This document shows, piece by piece, positions 33,945 through 43,680 of a DNA stretch of 64,000 bases. The stretch lies in assembly GCF_030150205.1 (NCBI RefSeq), contig NZ_JASLGT010000026.1, positions 1 through 64,000 of the forward strand, in the 5' to 3' direction. Within the stretch, counting starts at the first letter, position 1. Each line of letters opens with the position of its first letter. Both the position numbers and the translations under genes were made by a program. Source of the stretch: Niabella sp. (GTDB lineage Bacteria > Bacteroidota > Bacteroidia > Chitinophagales > Chitinophagaceae). The notes beneath the pieces are model-generated. The model was not told the DNA's origin and did not search any database. It saw nothing but the letters and a program-made list of their open reading frames with translations.

Positions 33945-35657
33945 ATGCAAATCAAACAACTCCTGAAGCTTGCACTGATCCTGTTGCCTTTTTACAGCCA
34001 GGCTCAAACCGATAATATTGAGCTGAGCGATAAACAGAACCGGCTGATTAACCGGCTGGATATAAAGCTGCGGGGGGATTCTGTGCTGCAGTTTACCACC
34101 GTAAAACCCTATGGACGCAAAAGGGCTACGGAGCGCGTGGAACGTATCGATTCGCTGGATAAGGCTGGTGCGCTGGAAGGAGTGCTCACCAGCATTGACC
34201 GGTATAATATCCGGAGCATGATGATGAACAACTCCGACTGGACCACCAATTATGCGGATTCTTTCCACAGAAAGCCGATCCTGGGCGCTTTTTTTAAAAA
34301 CCCGGCGCACCTGTACTCCGTAGACAAGCGGGACCAGTACAGCCTGATCATTGACCCGGTCATCAATTTTGAACTGGGGAAAGCTACAGGTACCAAAACC
34401 TTTGTAAATACCCGGGGGATCCGGGTACGCGGACAGATCGACCAGCGGGTAGGGTACTACCTGTACCTCTCTGAAAACCAGGAACGGGATCCGCTGTATG
34501 TGCAGGATTATAATAAAGCGCATGTAAGTGTGCCCGGATTGGGATATTATAAAGCATTTAAAGGCGATGGATTTGATTATTGGGATATACGTGGAGGGGT
34601 GACCTTTCATGCCGGAAAATATATCGACTTCCAGATCGCGCATGATAAATTTTTTATTGGTGACGGGTACCGCACCTTATTTATCAGCGATTTCAGCGCC
34701 CCGTACCCGTTTTTAAAGCTGGGGGTACAGGCGGGTAATTTTCAGCTGACATCGGTGGCTGCGCAAACCATTGCACCGTTTGAAAATTTTTATTTTGGAA
34801 TGGACTCTACCCGTCCGCGCAATTACATGATGTTTCATTACCTTACCTGGCAGGCAACCAACTGGCTGAAACTGGGCTTTTTTGAAAGCACCATGTACAA
34901 CAGCAAAAAGAACGGCGGCTTACAGGTGGGGTACCTGAATCCTTCTATGTTTAACCGGGCCTATTCCTCATATACTGGCAATAGCGCCAAGTCCAGCATC
35001 GGGCTGGATGTAAAAGCGAATTTTGCAAAACATTTCCAGGCCTATGGCCAATGGCTGATCAATGAATTTGTGGTGAACAAGGCATTTAAATCCGGCGGCC
35101 CCTGGGTGAACAAATTCGGTTACCAGGTAGGTGCCAAATATGCCGATGCCTTTACCATCAAGAACCTGGACCTGCAGGTGGAAGGTAATTTCGTTCGTCC
35201 GTTTACCTATACCGATAAATGGGCGCAGAATAATTTCCTGCATTACAACCAGCCGCTGGCACACCCGCTGGGAGCTAATTTCAAAGAGTTTGTGGGTATT
35301 GCAAATTATCAGCCCCTGCCGCGCCTTTATCTGAAAGCGATGCTGGTGATGTATAACAAAGGACTGGATACTACAAATTATAATACCGCCTGGTATTCGC
35401 CCAGTTATGGCGGCGACCTGTTCCGCAACTATAACGACGGACGTGAACGCGAGGATGGTTATTCCATTGGCAGCGGTATCAGCAACAAGGGCATGATCGG
35501 ATCGATGACCGTTTCTTATGAGATCCTGCAAAACCTGTTCTTTGATGTAACGGGGATGTACCGGAAATACCGCATTGAAGGTGTGCCCGACCAAACCACC
35601 AAGTGGCTGTCTGTTGGATTGCGCTGGAATATGGCGCGACGGGATTTTGTGTTTTAG
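33945..35657 (+). CDS. Outer-membrane barrel, Wzi/RemB-like
   Basis: A 570-residue exported barrel with a signal peptide (MQIKQLLKLALILLPFYSQAQ). Residues about 110-560 contain many amphipathic strands, with GYRTLFISDFSAPYPFLKL reminiscent of capsule-assembly Wzi and of the Flavobacterium gliding protein RemB. It ends in an aromatic residue (RRDFVF), as expected for an assembled barrel. A role in surface polysaccharide display or gliding is inferred from this resemblance only. A DUF922-type protease gene follows after three bases and is probably cotranscribed. Confidence 0.78.
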   Translation: MQIKQLLKLALILLPFYSQAQTDNIELSDKQNRLINRLDIKLRGDSVLQFTTVKPYGRKRATERVERIDSLDKAGALEGVLTSIDRYNIRSMMMNNSDWTTNYADSFHRKPILGAFFKNPAHLYSVDKRDQYSLIIDPVINFELGKATGTKTFVNTRGIRVRGQIDQRVGYYLYLSENQERDPLYVQDYNKAHVSVPGLGYYKAFKGDGFDYWDIRGGVTFHAGKYIDFQIAHDKFFIGDGYRTLFISDFSAPYPFLKLGVQAGNFQLTSVAAQTIAPFENFYFGMDSTRPRNYMMFHYLTWQATNWLKLGFFESTMYNSKKNGGLQVGYLNPSMFNRAYSSYTGNSAKSSIGLDVKANFAKHFQAYGQWLINEFVVNKAFKSGGPWVNKFGYQVGAKYADAFTIKNLDLQVEGNFVRPFTYTDKWAQNNFLHYNQPLAHPLGANFKEFVGIANYQPLPRLYLKAMLVMYNKGLDTTNYNTAWYSPSYGGDLFRNYNDGREREDGYSIGSGISNKGMIGSMTVSYEILQNLFFDVTGMYRKYRIEGVPDQTTKWLSVGLRWNMARRDFVF

Positions 35658-35660
35658 CGT

Positions 35661-36263
35661 ATGAAGAAAATCCTGTTAACGGCCGTTTTATTTTGGGCGC
35701 AGCTGGTGATGGCGCAAACACCGGTAGTACAGTGGTCGCCTTCGCGCAAATTAAATCTGTCTGATTATACGATCATCAAAACGGGGCAGGAGCCTCCGGC
35801 CGCCCTGGGACGGAATATGGCTGTAACGCGTACCGGTTTTGTGTATACCATGAGCCGGATAAATTCCGGCGCCGATAAAGGCAAATCCCTGATCCGGATC
35901 TATGCACAAATGACTCCTGCACGTTCCTATATCCTTGCTGAAGTGACAAAAGGCAGTCCGGAAGACCGAGCCTACCTGCTGAACCACGAACAAAAACATT
36001 TTGATATTTCGGAGATCTATGCCCGGGAATTATCGCGTTTTTTACGAACGCAGTCCCTCGGTAAAACGCCCATGGAGCGTATGACCAATGCAATGAACCG
36101 GCTGTTTAAGGAGCTTGATACCTTCCAGAAAAAATATGATGCAGAAACAGCGAATGGACGCAATAAGCAAAAGCAGGAACTATGGAACCGGCTTATTGCA
36201 CAACGGTTAAAGACCTTGCAGCCATACGCGGCTAAGGATTATATTCTATCCATGCCCCGTTGA
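35661..36263 (+). CDS. DUF922-like secreted zinc protease
   Basis: A 200-residue protein with a signal peptide (MKKILLTAVLFWAQLVMAQ). It shows the HExxH metal motif as LNHEQKHFDISEIYARELSRF (near residue 113) and the downstream YDAETANGRNKQKQELWN region that characterises DUF922, described as a secreted zinc-dependent protease family. It lies three bases after the Wzi/RemB-like gene, so it may process a surface partner of that barrel (inference). Confidence 0.85.
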   Translation: MKKILLTAVLFWAQLVMAQTPVVQWSPSRKLNLSDYTIIKTGQEPPAALGRNMAVTRTGFVYTMSRINSGADKGKSLIRIYAQMTPARSYILAEVTKGSPEDRAYLLNHEQKHFDISEIYARELSRFLRTQSLGKTPMERMTNAMNRLFKELDTFQKKYDAETANGRNKQKQELWNRLIAQRLKTLQPYAAKDYILSMPR

Positions 36264-36429
36264 TGGATTACCGGACAGGGCAGCCGTTATGCATACCTTT
36301 TTATTGCCACAGATTGGCTGACACACCGTGCATGATGCGCCTGTATTTAAACTGCATAGGGCACCGGGGTATTGGCTTTTCAAAGAAGTGTATATAGCTC
36401 CGGTGCATGCTGTTAGGCGGGCATATCTT

Positions 36430-36861
36430 TTAGAAGATAGACCCCGGCTGACTGGAACGGGTCAGTGCCAGTTGCAGATCGGTATGGAACTGTTCAAACT
36501 TTTGCTTGTTGGTCGATTTATAAATGGCTTTTACCAAAAGAAAGCAAAGCACAAATCCCAGGCCACCAACGCTTCCAAATACCGGCACTTTCAGGAGCAC
36601 GGTAAGTACTACAGACACAATAACAATACTTGCCAGCAGGGCTGCAATGGTAAGCAGTACCGGTGGAATAAAATCTGTAACCAGCACGGTATTGCTCTTT
36701 GCCGGACGGATTACATGTTTCATATTTCCGGAGGGAACAAGGAGGTGCTGCGGGCCAAATGCATTAAAGAAGGCTTTTCTTATTTTAACATCCGGGTAAT
36801 GAAAGGATAAATTATCCTGTATCTCTTTTAATGTTTTTCCCGTTGGGTTAGTAACTTTCAT
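36430..36861 (-). CDS. Small membrane protein, unknown
   Basis: A 143-residue protein with a soluble N-terminal part (about 1-62) and two strong hydrophobic helices (about 63-86 and 89-112), followed by a cytosolic-looking tail. Not recognised. It has a consensus -7 element (36888-36895) just upstream. Confidence 0.7.
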   Translation of the reverse strand: MKVTNPTGKTLKEIQDNLSFHYPDVKIRKAFFNAFGPQHLLVPSGNMKHVIRPAKSNTVLVTDFIPPVLLTIAALLASIVIVSVVLTVLLKVPVFGSVGGLGFVLCFLLVKAIYKSTNKQKFEQFHTDLQLALTRSSQPGSIF

Positions 36862-36887
36862 ATAAATAAGGTTTTTGATTTGGGCGC

Positions 36888-36895
36888 CAAAGATA
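36888..36895 (-). promoter_or_regulatory. -7 promoter element of the small membrane protein gene
   Basis: Reads TATCTTTG on the minus strand, 26 bases before the start codon at 36861. No convincing -33 element. Confidence 0.5.
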
Positions 36896-36958
36896 CAGGT
36901 TTCGGCTAAACGGGCCGGGAGTTATGGGGCTTATCTGGTTAAAAAATAAGACCGGATC

Positions 36959-37498
36959 TTAGCTCCAGATCTTTGTAAAATCAACCCGGATCACGCAATC
37001 GTTTTGCAGGTCAAAAGAAAAGGTAGTAGTGGCCGGTTGCAGCTCATACCGGTCATTGATGAGGCGATAAATTTCGAGGGCTTCTTTTTCAGGGTCGGCG
37101 ATCAGGTAAAACGGAACTTTTTGCAGCTGATATAACTCGTACTTGGTATGACGGTCGCGCAGCGCAGTAGCAGGAGATAAAACCTCAACCACCAATGCAG
37201 GCGCAAAATCCAGGTAAGCTTTAGCGATTTCGCCACAAACGATCAACACATCCGGAACCAGGATCGTATCGTCGGATATTTTATAATCAAGCGGTTGGTA
37301 TACCTTACAGTGGCTGCATTTGCCAGCTCTCAAAGCCATTTCTATTTCTACAATTAGGTTAGCTGCAATGCGCTGGTGCTTCGGCTGCGGCATAGGACTC
37401 ATTGCAATCGGAATACCGTCGATCAATTCCCAACGACCTTCCCAACGCACCCAGTCATCATAAGTATAATGAGGCAATATTTTTTGCGCATACGCCAT
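36959..37498 (-). CDS. Uma2-family putative nuclease
   Basis: A ~179-residue protein of the Uma2/DUF820 family with a PD-(D/E)xK restriction-nuclease-like fold: WELIDGIPIAMSP, then VPDVLIVC (D), ALVVEVLSP (E-x-x) and KYELYQLQKVPFYLIADP. The ATG at 37498 is preferred over 37513 because it fits the family N-terminus. It lies 18 bases after the cystathionine beta-synthase gene on the same strand. The biological role of the family is uncertain. Confidence 0.88.
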   Translation of the reverse strand: MAYAQKILPHYTYDDWVRWEGRWELIDGIPIAMSPMPQPKHQRIAANLIVEIEMALRAGKCSHCKVYQPLDYKISDDTILVPDVLIVCGEIAKAYLDFAPALVVEVLSPATALRDRHTKYELYQLQKVPFYLIADPEKEALEIYRLINDRYELQPATTTFSFDLQNDCVIRVDFTKIWS

Positions 37499-37516
37499 AC
37501 TGTAAAGGTACAAATT

Positions 37517-38875
37517 TTATTTGGCTACGCTCTGAACGATGTCGTACTTGGTAACAATATGATAATTCCCCGCTTCGTCCTGTGCCAGCACCGCGCCGTT
37601 GGCTTTGCTGATGAGGGAACCGATACGTTCTACCGGTGCATCAAATGCTACAATGGGATAAGGGGGCTCCAGGATATTTTGCAGGCTTTCGTTTTTTATA
37701 TTCGGGTCTGAAAATATTTTCTGAAACAACCCGCCTTCGCTTACGGCTCCAATTACGGTGCCGTTCTCCATCACCGGGATGTGCTCAATATCATACTTGC
37801 GCATCAGCTCAACGGCCTCCGACACCGGGGCCGTTTGCTGGATGGTGACCAGGGGACGGTTGCTGCGGCTGTTAATAATATCTTTAAAGGTTTTTACTTC
37901 AAGGAACCCGCGCTCCATCATCCACTGGTCGTTATAGATCTTGGCCACATACCGGCTGCCATGGTCATGAAAAATACAAACCACCAGGTCGTCTTTGGTC
38001 AAACCGTCTTTGAGTTGTAACAATCCTTTGATACAGCTCCCGGCGCTATAACCGCAAAACAATCCTTCTTCTTTGGCCAGCTTGCGGGCCATCACGGCGC
38101 CATCTTTATCAGTAACCTGCGTAAACGCATCAATCACGCTCATGTCGTAGTTCCTGGGTACAAAATCTTCTCCAAAACCTTCGCTGAAGTAGGGGTACAC
38201 CTCATTCATATCCGTTTCACCGGTATTGAAATATTTTGTCAGCAGCGAGCCGTAGGCATCCACCGCCCATACCTTGATATTGGGGTTTTGTTCTTTCAGG
38301 TATTTGGCCGTACCGGTAATCGTGCCGCCCGTACCGGCGGTGCATACCAGGTGGGTGATCTTTCCTTCCGTTTGTTTCCAGATCTCCGGGCCGGTGGTTT
38401 CATAATGCGCCAGGCGGTTGGCCAGGTTATCATATTGATTCATATGATAGGCATTGGGCGTTTCCTTTGCCAGCCGTGCCGCTACACTATAATAGCTCTG
38501 CGGGTCTTCGGGTTCTACGTTGGTGGGACAAACAATCACTTCGGCACCCATGGCCTTCAGTACATCTGCTTTTTCCTTTGATTGCTTATCAGTAGTAACA
38601 AAAATGCATTTATATCCCTTTACAATAGCACCCAGGGCCAGCCCCATACCGGTATTGCCGCTGGTGCCTTCGATGATGGTTCCCCCGGGTTTCAGGTGGC
38701 CTTCCGCTTCCGCCACTTCAATCATTTTAATGGCCATGCGGTCCTTGATACTGTTGCCGGGGTTAAAATAATCTACTTTGGCAGCCACGGTGCAGGGCAA
38801 TTCTTTGGTGATCCGGTTTAAACGGATCAACGGCGTGTTGCCGATGGTTTCCAGTATATTATTTTTAATATCCAT
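37517..38875 (-). CDS. Cystathionine beta-synthase with C-terminal CBS pair
   Basis: A 452-residue PLP enzyme joining serine and homocysteine (or forming cysteine). Residues 1-320 are the fold-type II core: PLP lysine K44 in NPGNSIKDRM, the EGTSGNTGMG loop and TAGTGGTITG phosphate loop. Residues about 335-452 form two CBS domains (TIQQTAPVSEAVELMRKYDIEHIPVM and the following repeat), which often sense adenosyl ligands such as SAM. This domain order fits CBS rather than plain cysteine synthase. Only two bases separate it from the upstream CtpA-type gene. Confidence 0.93.
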   Translation of the reverse strand: MDIKNNILETIGNTPLIRLNRITKELPCTVAAKVDYFNPGNSIKDRMAIKMIEVAEAEGHLKPGGTIIEGTSGNTGMGLALGAIVKGYKCIFVTTDKQSKEKADVLKAMGAEVIVCPTNVEPEDPQSYYSVAARLAKETPNAYHMNQYDNLANRLAHYETTGPEIWKQTEGKITHLVCTAGTGGTITGTAKYLKEQNPNIKVWAVDAYGSLLTKYFNTGETDMNEVYPYFSEGFGEDFVPRNYDMSVIDAFTQVTDKDGAVMARKLAKEEGLFCGYSAGSCIKGLLQLKDGLTKDDLVVCIFHDHGSRYVAKIYNDQWMMERGFLEVKTFKDIINSRSNRPLVTIQQTAPVSEAVELMRKYDIEHIPVMENGTVIGAVSEGGLFQKIFSDPNIKNESLQNILEPPYPIVAFDAPVERIGSLISKANGAVLAQDEAGNYHIVTKYDIVQSVAK

Positions 38876-38876
38876 C

Positions 38877-40466
38877 TTATTTTGTTTTTAAAAGGTCCAC
38901 TGCTTTTAACACTACAGAATCCGTAAGGTTCAGTATCTGGTAGTAGCCGCTGTCTCTCCATTTAAACCGGGCCAGGTAAGCCTCCATGCGGTTAGAAACG
39001 CGCAGCTTTTCTGCCTCGGGGATATGGGTTAAATTTACCGTATCTTTTTGAGCCCGGCTTACAAACTGCTCCCACATGGCTTTTCCCGGATCAAAAGCCT
39101 GGGAAAAAGAAAGCGGGGAGGTATAGGGCTCCATTACCTTCTGATTGCTGAGGTAATAATGGAATACAAAATCCGTAAAGGCTCCGTTATAGTACAGCCG
39201 GTTGATCTCTTTTGAGGTTTTAGAAGTATCCAGGCCTACAAATACATCGGGCATAATGCCGCCGCCGCCGTAGAGGATGCGTCCGCCGGGTGTTTTGTAT
39301 TCCTTGCCATTGTTTACTTTATTGCTGTCGGCAAAATAAGCCTGACCATTGGCATACCGCTCCCAGATATCGTCCATATACACTTTCTTACCCTTATTGT
39401 AGGGGCGCTGAATGCTTCTGCCCAGGGGTGTGTAGTAACGGGAAACCGTCAGTTTTAATGCCGAACCATCACTGAGGGGGAAGATCTCCTGTACCAGGCC
39501 TTTTCCAAAGGTTCTGCGGCCGATGATGGAGGCCCGGTCCCAGTCCTGCAAGGCCCCGCTCAGGATCTCGCTGGCACTGGCCGATAGTTCATCTACCAGT
39601 ACGGTCAGTTTGCCGGTTTCAAAAATGCCCGGCCGTTTGCAACGGTATTCTTTCCTGGGACTATTGGTTCCCTGGGTAAACACGATCAGCTTGTCGCCGC
39701 TCAAAAACTCATCAGCAATATCAATGGCCTGTTCCATATAGCCCCCGGGGTTGCCCCGCAGGTCCAGTACCAGTTCGGTAAGGCCCTCTTTTTTTAGGCG
39801 CTCCATGGTTTCCATAAACTCCCGGTAGGTGGTAGAGCCAAATTTATCCAGTTTAATATACCCGGCTTCCTTATTGATCATATAGGCGGCCACCAGGGTT
39901 GGTGTTGGAATATTATTCCGCGTTACCGGGATGGTGAGCAGGGTTTTGTTCCGCAGTATCTGGAGGGTTACCGTGGTGCCTTTTTCTCCGCGGATCAGGT
40001 TTCGTACGGTAGCACTGTTGGTTTTTTTGCCAGCCAGCAACGAATCGTTGACTTTGATGATCTGATCGCCTATTTTTAACCCCGCTTTTTCACTGGGTCC
40101 GCCGTTTAATACATAAGTGATGTTAACGGTATCCCGGATCTGGTTGTATTCAACGCCGATCCCGTCAAATTTGCCGGAAAGCGCCTCATTGGTTTCTTTA
40201 AGATCTACAGGGGGAAGGTATACGGAATGAGGATCCAGTTCATTCATCATTTCCCGGATGGCATTGGCCTCCAGGGTATCCAGCTTCACGGAATCCACAT
40301 ACTTCTGCCGGATGATTTCAAGCGCTTCCTCCAGTGCAGTACTGCGCCCGGATTTTGCAAAATCTCCGTTGGGTTGTGCGCCGCGCAGCTTGTAACCAAT
40401 AAACATTCCAATAATCATTACCAGAGAGAACAGCAGCGGCAGCCAGACCTCAAATTTCTTTTTCAT
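38877..40466 (-). CDS. C-terminal processing peptidase, S41 family
   Basis: A 529-residue exported serine protease of the CtpA/Prc family. An N-terminal membrane anchor (about 8-26) is followed by a PDZ domain (about 88-170, GIGVEYNQI ... LKIGDQIIKVN) and the S41 core with LVLDLRGNPGG. The Ser/Lys dyad is S297 in SASASEILSGALQD and K322 in FGKGLVQ. These enzymes trim C-termini of envelope proteins. It is first in a minus-strand cluster with cystathionine beta-synthase and the Uma2 protein. Confidence 0.95.
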   Translation of the reverse strand: MKKKFEVWLPLLFSLVMIIGMFIGYKLRGAQPNGDFAKSGRSTALEEALEIIRQKYVDSVKLDTLEANAIREMMNELDPHSVYLPPVDLKETNEALSGKFDGIGVEYNQIRDTVNITYVLNGGPSEKAGLKIGDQIIKVNDSLLAGKKTNSATVRNLIRGEKGTTVTLQILRNKTLLTIPVTRNNIPTPTLVAAYMINKEAGYIKLDKFGSTTYREFMETMERLKKEGLTELVLDLRGNPGGYMEQAIDIADEFLSGDKLIVFTQGTNSPRKEYRCKRPGIFETGKLTVLVDELSASASEILSGALQDWDRASIIGRRTFGKGLVQEIFPLSDGSALKLTVSRYYTPLGRSIQRPYNKGKKVYMDDIWERYANGQAYFADSNKVNNGKEYKTPGGRILYGGGGIMPDVFVGLDTSKTSKEINRLYYNGAFTDFVFHYYLSNQKVMEPYTSPLSFSQAFDPGKAMWEQFVSRAQKDTVNLTHIPEAEKLRVSNRMEAYLARFKWRDSGYYQILNLTDSVVLKAVDLLKTK

Positions 40467-40621
40467 TCATACAATTTATGCGAGGCTGCAAAATAGCCAA
40501 ACTTTGCTGTTTATTTTAGAAATCAAATCATTTTCTGTTTATTTTATAAATAAGCTATTTTTGATACTTATATTGCGGTGTAAAATTACCCGGATAACTA
40601 TCGGTCTAAACTCCAGTCTCA

Positions 40622-41464
40622 ATGTCAAAAGTGCAACTCATCGCAGATGCGGGATCTACGAAAGTGGAATGGTGTCTTCTTCATAACGGAAAAACAAAAA
40701 CAGTACTTACCAGTGGTGTAAGTCCCTATTTTTTAAACGGGGATCAGATCGCTGCATTATTAACAAAAGAGTTGCTTCCAAAGCTGAAAAACGCGGCGGT
40801 TGACGAAATTTTTTATTACGGTACGGGCTGTTTAAACCCGGATAACCGCAAAATGGTGCAAAAAAGCCTGCGCGGTCTGTTCAAAGGGGCCAAGGTACAG
40901 GTTTGGCATGATGTGGAAGGAGCGGCCCGTGGTCTTTGTGGCAGGGGAAAAGGCATCGCCTGCATCCTGGGAACAGGGGCCAGCGCCTGTTATTACGACG
41001 GGCGGAAAATTCAAAAGAACAGTCCGGGGCTGGGCTATGTATTGGGGGATGAGGGGAGTGGCGCCTACCTGGGACGGAAGGTGATCCAGTATTTTTTGTA
41101 CAATACTTTTGATGAAGACCTGCGTGCCCGGTTTGATGCGGCCTATGTAACCAATGCCACGGAAATACTGGAGCGGGTATATAAACAACCGCTGCCCAAC
41201 CGCTATCTTGCGGGTTTTGCAAAGTTCCTGGCAGACAACCGGGGACACTATATGGTAGAGAATATTATTGAGGATGGGCTAAATGATTTCTTTTTTACGC
41301 ACCTTTGCAAATTCCAGGAAGCCTGGAAGTACCCGATCAGCTTTGTAGGAAGTATCGCTTTTGGTTTTAAAGATGTATTAAAGGAACTTTGCAGTAGTTA
41401 CAGTTTTGAGCTGGGTAAGGTACTTCAAAAGCCCATGAAGGGGCTGGTGGAATATCATTCCTGA
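40622..41464 (+). CDS. BadF/BcrA-type sugar kinase, probable MurNAc/GlcNAc kinase
   Basis: A 280-residue ASKHA-fold kinase. The phosphate-1 motif is ADAGSTKVEW (8-17), the phosphate-2 region is CILGTGASA with GYVLGDEGSG, and a C-terminal adenosine region follows. This is the N-acetylglucosamine-kinase branch of the BadF/BadG/BcrA/BcrD family. The next gene, 26 bases on, is murQ, and known MurK enzymes phosphorylate MurNAc and GlcNAc before MurQ acts, so a MurK-like role in peptidoglycan sugar recycling is likely. Confidence 0.85.
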   Translation: MSKVQLIADAGSTKVEWCLLHNGKTKTVLTSGVSPYFLNGDQIAALLTKELLPKLKNAAVDEIFYYGTGCLNPDNRKMVQKSLRGLFKGAKVQVWHDVEGAARGLCGRGKGIACILGTGASACYYDGRKIQKNSPGLGYVLGDEGSGAYLGRKVIQYFLYNTFDEDLRARFDAAYVTNATEILERVYKQPLPNRYLAGFAKFLADNRGHYMVENIIEDGLNDFFFTHLCKFQEAWKYPISFVGSIAFGFKDVLKELCSSYSFELGKVLQKPMKGLVEYHS

Positions 41465-41490
41465 ATTATTAAAAGAAATTAATCGGATAT

Positions 41491-42318
41491 ATGGCAGGAG
41501 AAAAGATCACGGAGCAGGCTAGCAGATATGATCACCTAGAAAAAATGTCGGTACATGAGTTGCTGACTTCCATGAACAAAGAAGACCAGGAAGTGCCGCT
41601 GGCGGTTCAGCGGGTAATTCCCGAAATAGAAAAACTGATCGAGGCGATCGTTGAAAATATGATCGGAGGCGGACGGCTGTTTTATATCGGTGCCGGCACC
41701 AGCGGACGTTTGGGTATCCTGGATGCCAGTGAAATTCCGCCCACTTATGGGTTACCCACAGGTGTGGTGATCGGGATCATTGCTGGTGGCTGGAAAGCCA
41801 TTACCACCCCGGTTGAAAATGCCGAAGACGATGAAGCACAGGGCTGGAACGACCTGGAGGCGCATGGTGTAAATGAAAAAGACGTAGTGGTAGGTGTGGC
41901 CGCCAGCGGTTCTACCCCCTATGTGATCGGCGCGCTGCGTGAATGTCAAAAAAGAGGGATCGTTACCGGAAGCATCAGCTCTAACCCCAATGCCCCGGTA
42001 AGCGCCGTAGCCGATTTTCCGGTGGAGGTGATCGTAGGGCCCGAATTTGTGACCGGAAGTACCCGTATGAAAAGCGGTACCGCACAAAAACTGGTATTAA
42101 ACATGATCTCCACAACCGTAATGATCCAGCTGGGCCGGGTAGAAGGGAACCGGATGGTGAACATGCAGCTGACCAACGATAAGCTGGTTGACCGCGGTAC
42201 CAAAATGGTTATGGAAAAAACCGGCCTGGAAGACTATGAGCGGGCAAAACAGCTGTTGCTGGAAAATAAGAGTGTAAAGAATGCAGTAATTGCTTATAAC
42301 CAGGCGCAAACGCACTAA
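41491..42318 (+). CDS. murQ: N-acetylmuramic acid 6-phosphate etherase
   Basis: A 275-residue SIS-domain enzyme that removes the lactyl ether from MurNAc-6-phosphate to give GlcNAc-6-phosphate. Motifs are YIGAGTSGRLGILDASEIPPTYG (acid/base Glu), VVVGVAASGSTPYV, and GPEFVTGSTRMKSGTAQK, all typical of MurQ. It forms a two-gene operon with the upstream sugar kinase. A weak hairpin terminator follows at 42342-42384. Confidence 0.97.
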   Translation: MAGEKITEQASRYDHLEKMSVHELLTSMNKEDQEVPLAVQRVIPEIEKLIEAIVENMIGGGRLFYIGAGTSGRLGILDASEIPPTYGLPTGVVIGIIAGGWKAITTPVENAEDDEAQGWNDLEAHGVNEKDVVVGVAASGSTPYVIGALRECQKRGIVTGSISSNPNAPVSAVADFPVEVIVGPEFVTGSTRMKSGTAQKLVLNMISTTVMIQLGRVEGNRMVNMQLTNDKLVDRGTKMVMEKTGLEDYERAKQLLLENKSVKNAVIAYNQAQTH

Positions 42319-42341
42319 AATAAGCATATTCCTTTTTATAT

Positions 42342-42384
42342 AAACGGGGTCTGGTACGGGTTACACCTGGTCAGGCCCCGGTTT
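42342..42384 (+). terminator. Probable terminator of the kinase-murQ operon
   Basis: AAACGGGGTCTG (42342-42353) can pair with CAGGCCCCGGTTT (42372-42384) with one bulge and one G-T pair. The T-run is short, so the call is moderate. Confidence 0.45.
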
Positions 42385-42525
42385 CGTTCGTCAGGCAGAA
42401 AATGCGGCAAGCGCCGTTTGGTGTAACGAGCCTCAGCGAAAAAAGTCTGAAATAAAGATACCGGGAGTGGTATCCGGGGAATAAAATGCTGTTTATCAGC
42501 TCTTTTGAAAGATAATCATAACAAC

Positions 42526-42554
42526 AAAAGGAAGAGTGAAAGCTCTTCCTTTTT
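42526..42554. terminator. Bidirectional terminator downstream of rpsT
   Basis: AAAAGGAAGAG (42526-42536) pairs perfectly with CTCTTCCTTTT (42543-42553) across a 6-base loop. The flanking As and Ts let it work on either strand; it ends rpsT on the minus strand. Confidence 0.85.
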
Positions 42555-42579
42555 GTTTCTTAAAAAGAAAATATCGGTA

Positions 42580-42837
42580 TTAGGCAGCTGCTGCCGCGTT
42601 GATCTTTTTAGCCAGTTTGCTCTTCAGGTTCGCCGCTTTATTACGGTGAATAACCCCTCTTTTAGCTAATTTGTCGATCATGCTTTCTACTAAAGGTAAT
42701 TGTTCTTTAGCTTCAGCACCTTCCGTTGCCCTCAGACTTTTAATGGCATTACGGGTTGTTTTACCATAATACTTATTTCTGTCGCGACGCTTTAAGGCCT
42801 GACGTGCATGTTTCTTTGTAGCTTTATGATTCGCCAT
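42580..42837 (-). CDS. rpsT: 30S ribosomal protein S20
   Basis: An 85-residue basic helical protein ([22 protein letters not shown] at the N-terminus, [17 protein letters not shown] at the C-terminus) matching S20, which binds 16S rRNA. The ATG at 42837 gives the standard N-terminus; the upstream in-frame ATG at 42888 is rejected because it precedes the promoter element at 42858-42865. The C-terminus has an alanine-rich tail. Confidence 0.97.
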   Translation of the reverse strand: MANHKATKKHARQALKRRDRNKYYGKTTRNAIKSLRATEGAEAKEQLPLVESMIDKLAKRGVIHRNKAANLKSKLAKKINAAAAA

Positions 42838-42857
42838 TGATCTCTTTTTTTGGACGG

Positions 42858-42865
42858 CAAAGGTA
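42858..42865 (-). promoter_or_regulatory. -7 promoter element of rpsT
   Basis: Reads TACCTTTG on the minus strand, 20 bases before the rpsT ATG. An ACTTG about 20 bases upstream could act as the -33 element. Confidence 0.6.
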
Positions 42866-43143
42866 ACGGTTAAGTTTTTAACGGACAAGTTTTTTTCAAT
42901 TTAAAGTTTATATAAATGTATTTGTATATATTATCCCTGGCGCATATATTTGTGATTATTAACCATTTTTATTAAAAACAACTGCGAAAAGTTATGAAGA
43001 AGACTGCCACCCGTTTTTTTATGCTGCGGGCATCCTGTTACATCTCGGGAAAGTTTTAATAGTACACGGTCCAAATACGGAAGGCAATCAAAAGTGATGG
43101 TTGCCAGGGACTGCAGCAGTAATGGTTTTAGGGAAAAGATAAA

Positions 43144-43650
43144 ATGATCGCAATGAAGCACTTCTTAATGAAAAAAATTACGGCCATCCTGGTGGTTTGG
43201 CTGTTAGCAAATGCCTGCACAAAAACAAAGCAACATGAAATTCAATATAACACGGTTACAGACATTCCTGCGCATTTGCTGACCGGGGGCGAATTTTATG
43301 GGGTTTGGAAGATCGACATCGTGGAAATGGAGAACGGCAGCCGTTACACCGGGGATGGTCAGTTGTACCTGGCGTTTACCAATGACGGAAAGCTGGTGGT
43401 AGAAAATAAAACCGGCACCCGGCCTGCGTTCTGGTATATGAGTTCCGGAACAAAGACCTTCGCCCTGGAGGGCCTTACCACAGTGCAGGGCGGACCGGTA
43501 GTGGATGTAGTGCTTTCCCGCTCTGCACTGCTCACTATTAAGGAAGGCAATGAAAAATGGGTTGCTAACTATTCGCAAAACAGGATGATGTTTTACCGGG
43601 AGCGGTCTGGTAATCCGGCTGTTGCTATATATGCCTCAAAAGGAGAGTAG
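43144..43650 (+). CDS. Small lipoprotein, unknown
   Basis: A protein of 160-168 residues with a lipoprotein signal (MKKITAILVVWLLANAC) and then a beta-rich domain (LTGGEFYGVWKIDIVEMENG ... YLAFTNDGKLVVENK), which looks like a lipocalin-like or META-like small barrel. The start may be 43144 (preceded by GGGAAAAG) or 43168. Not recognised as a named family. A hairpin with an eight-T run follows at 43681. Confidence 0.72.
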   Translation: MIAMKHFLMKKITAILVVWLLANACTKTKQHEIQYNTVTDIPAHLLTGGEFYGVWKIDIVEMENGSRYTGDGQLYLAFTNDGKLVVENKTGTRPAFWYMSSGTKTFALEGLTTVQGGPVVDVVLSRSALLTIKEGNEKWVANYSQNRMMFYRERSGNPAVAIYASKGE

Positions 43651-43680
43651 AAGTTTCAATCATCAGGTATTCAACAAATG

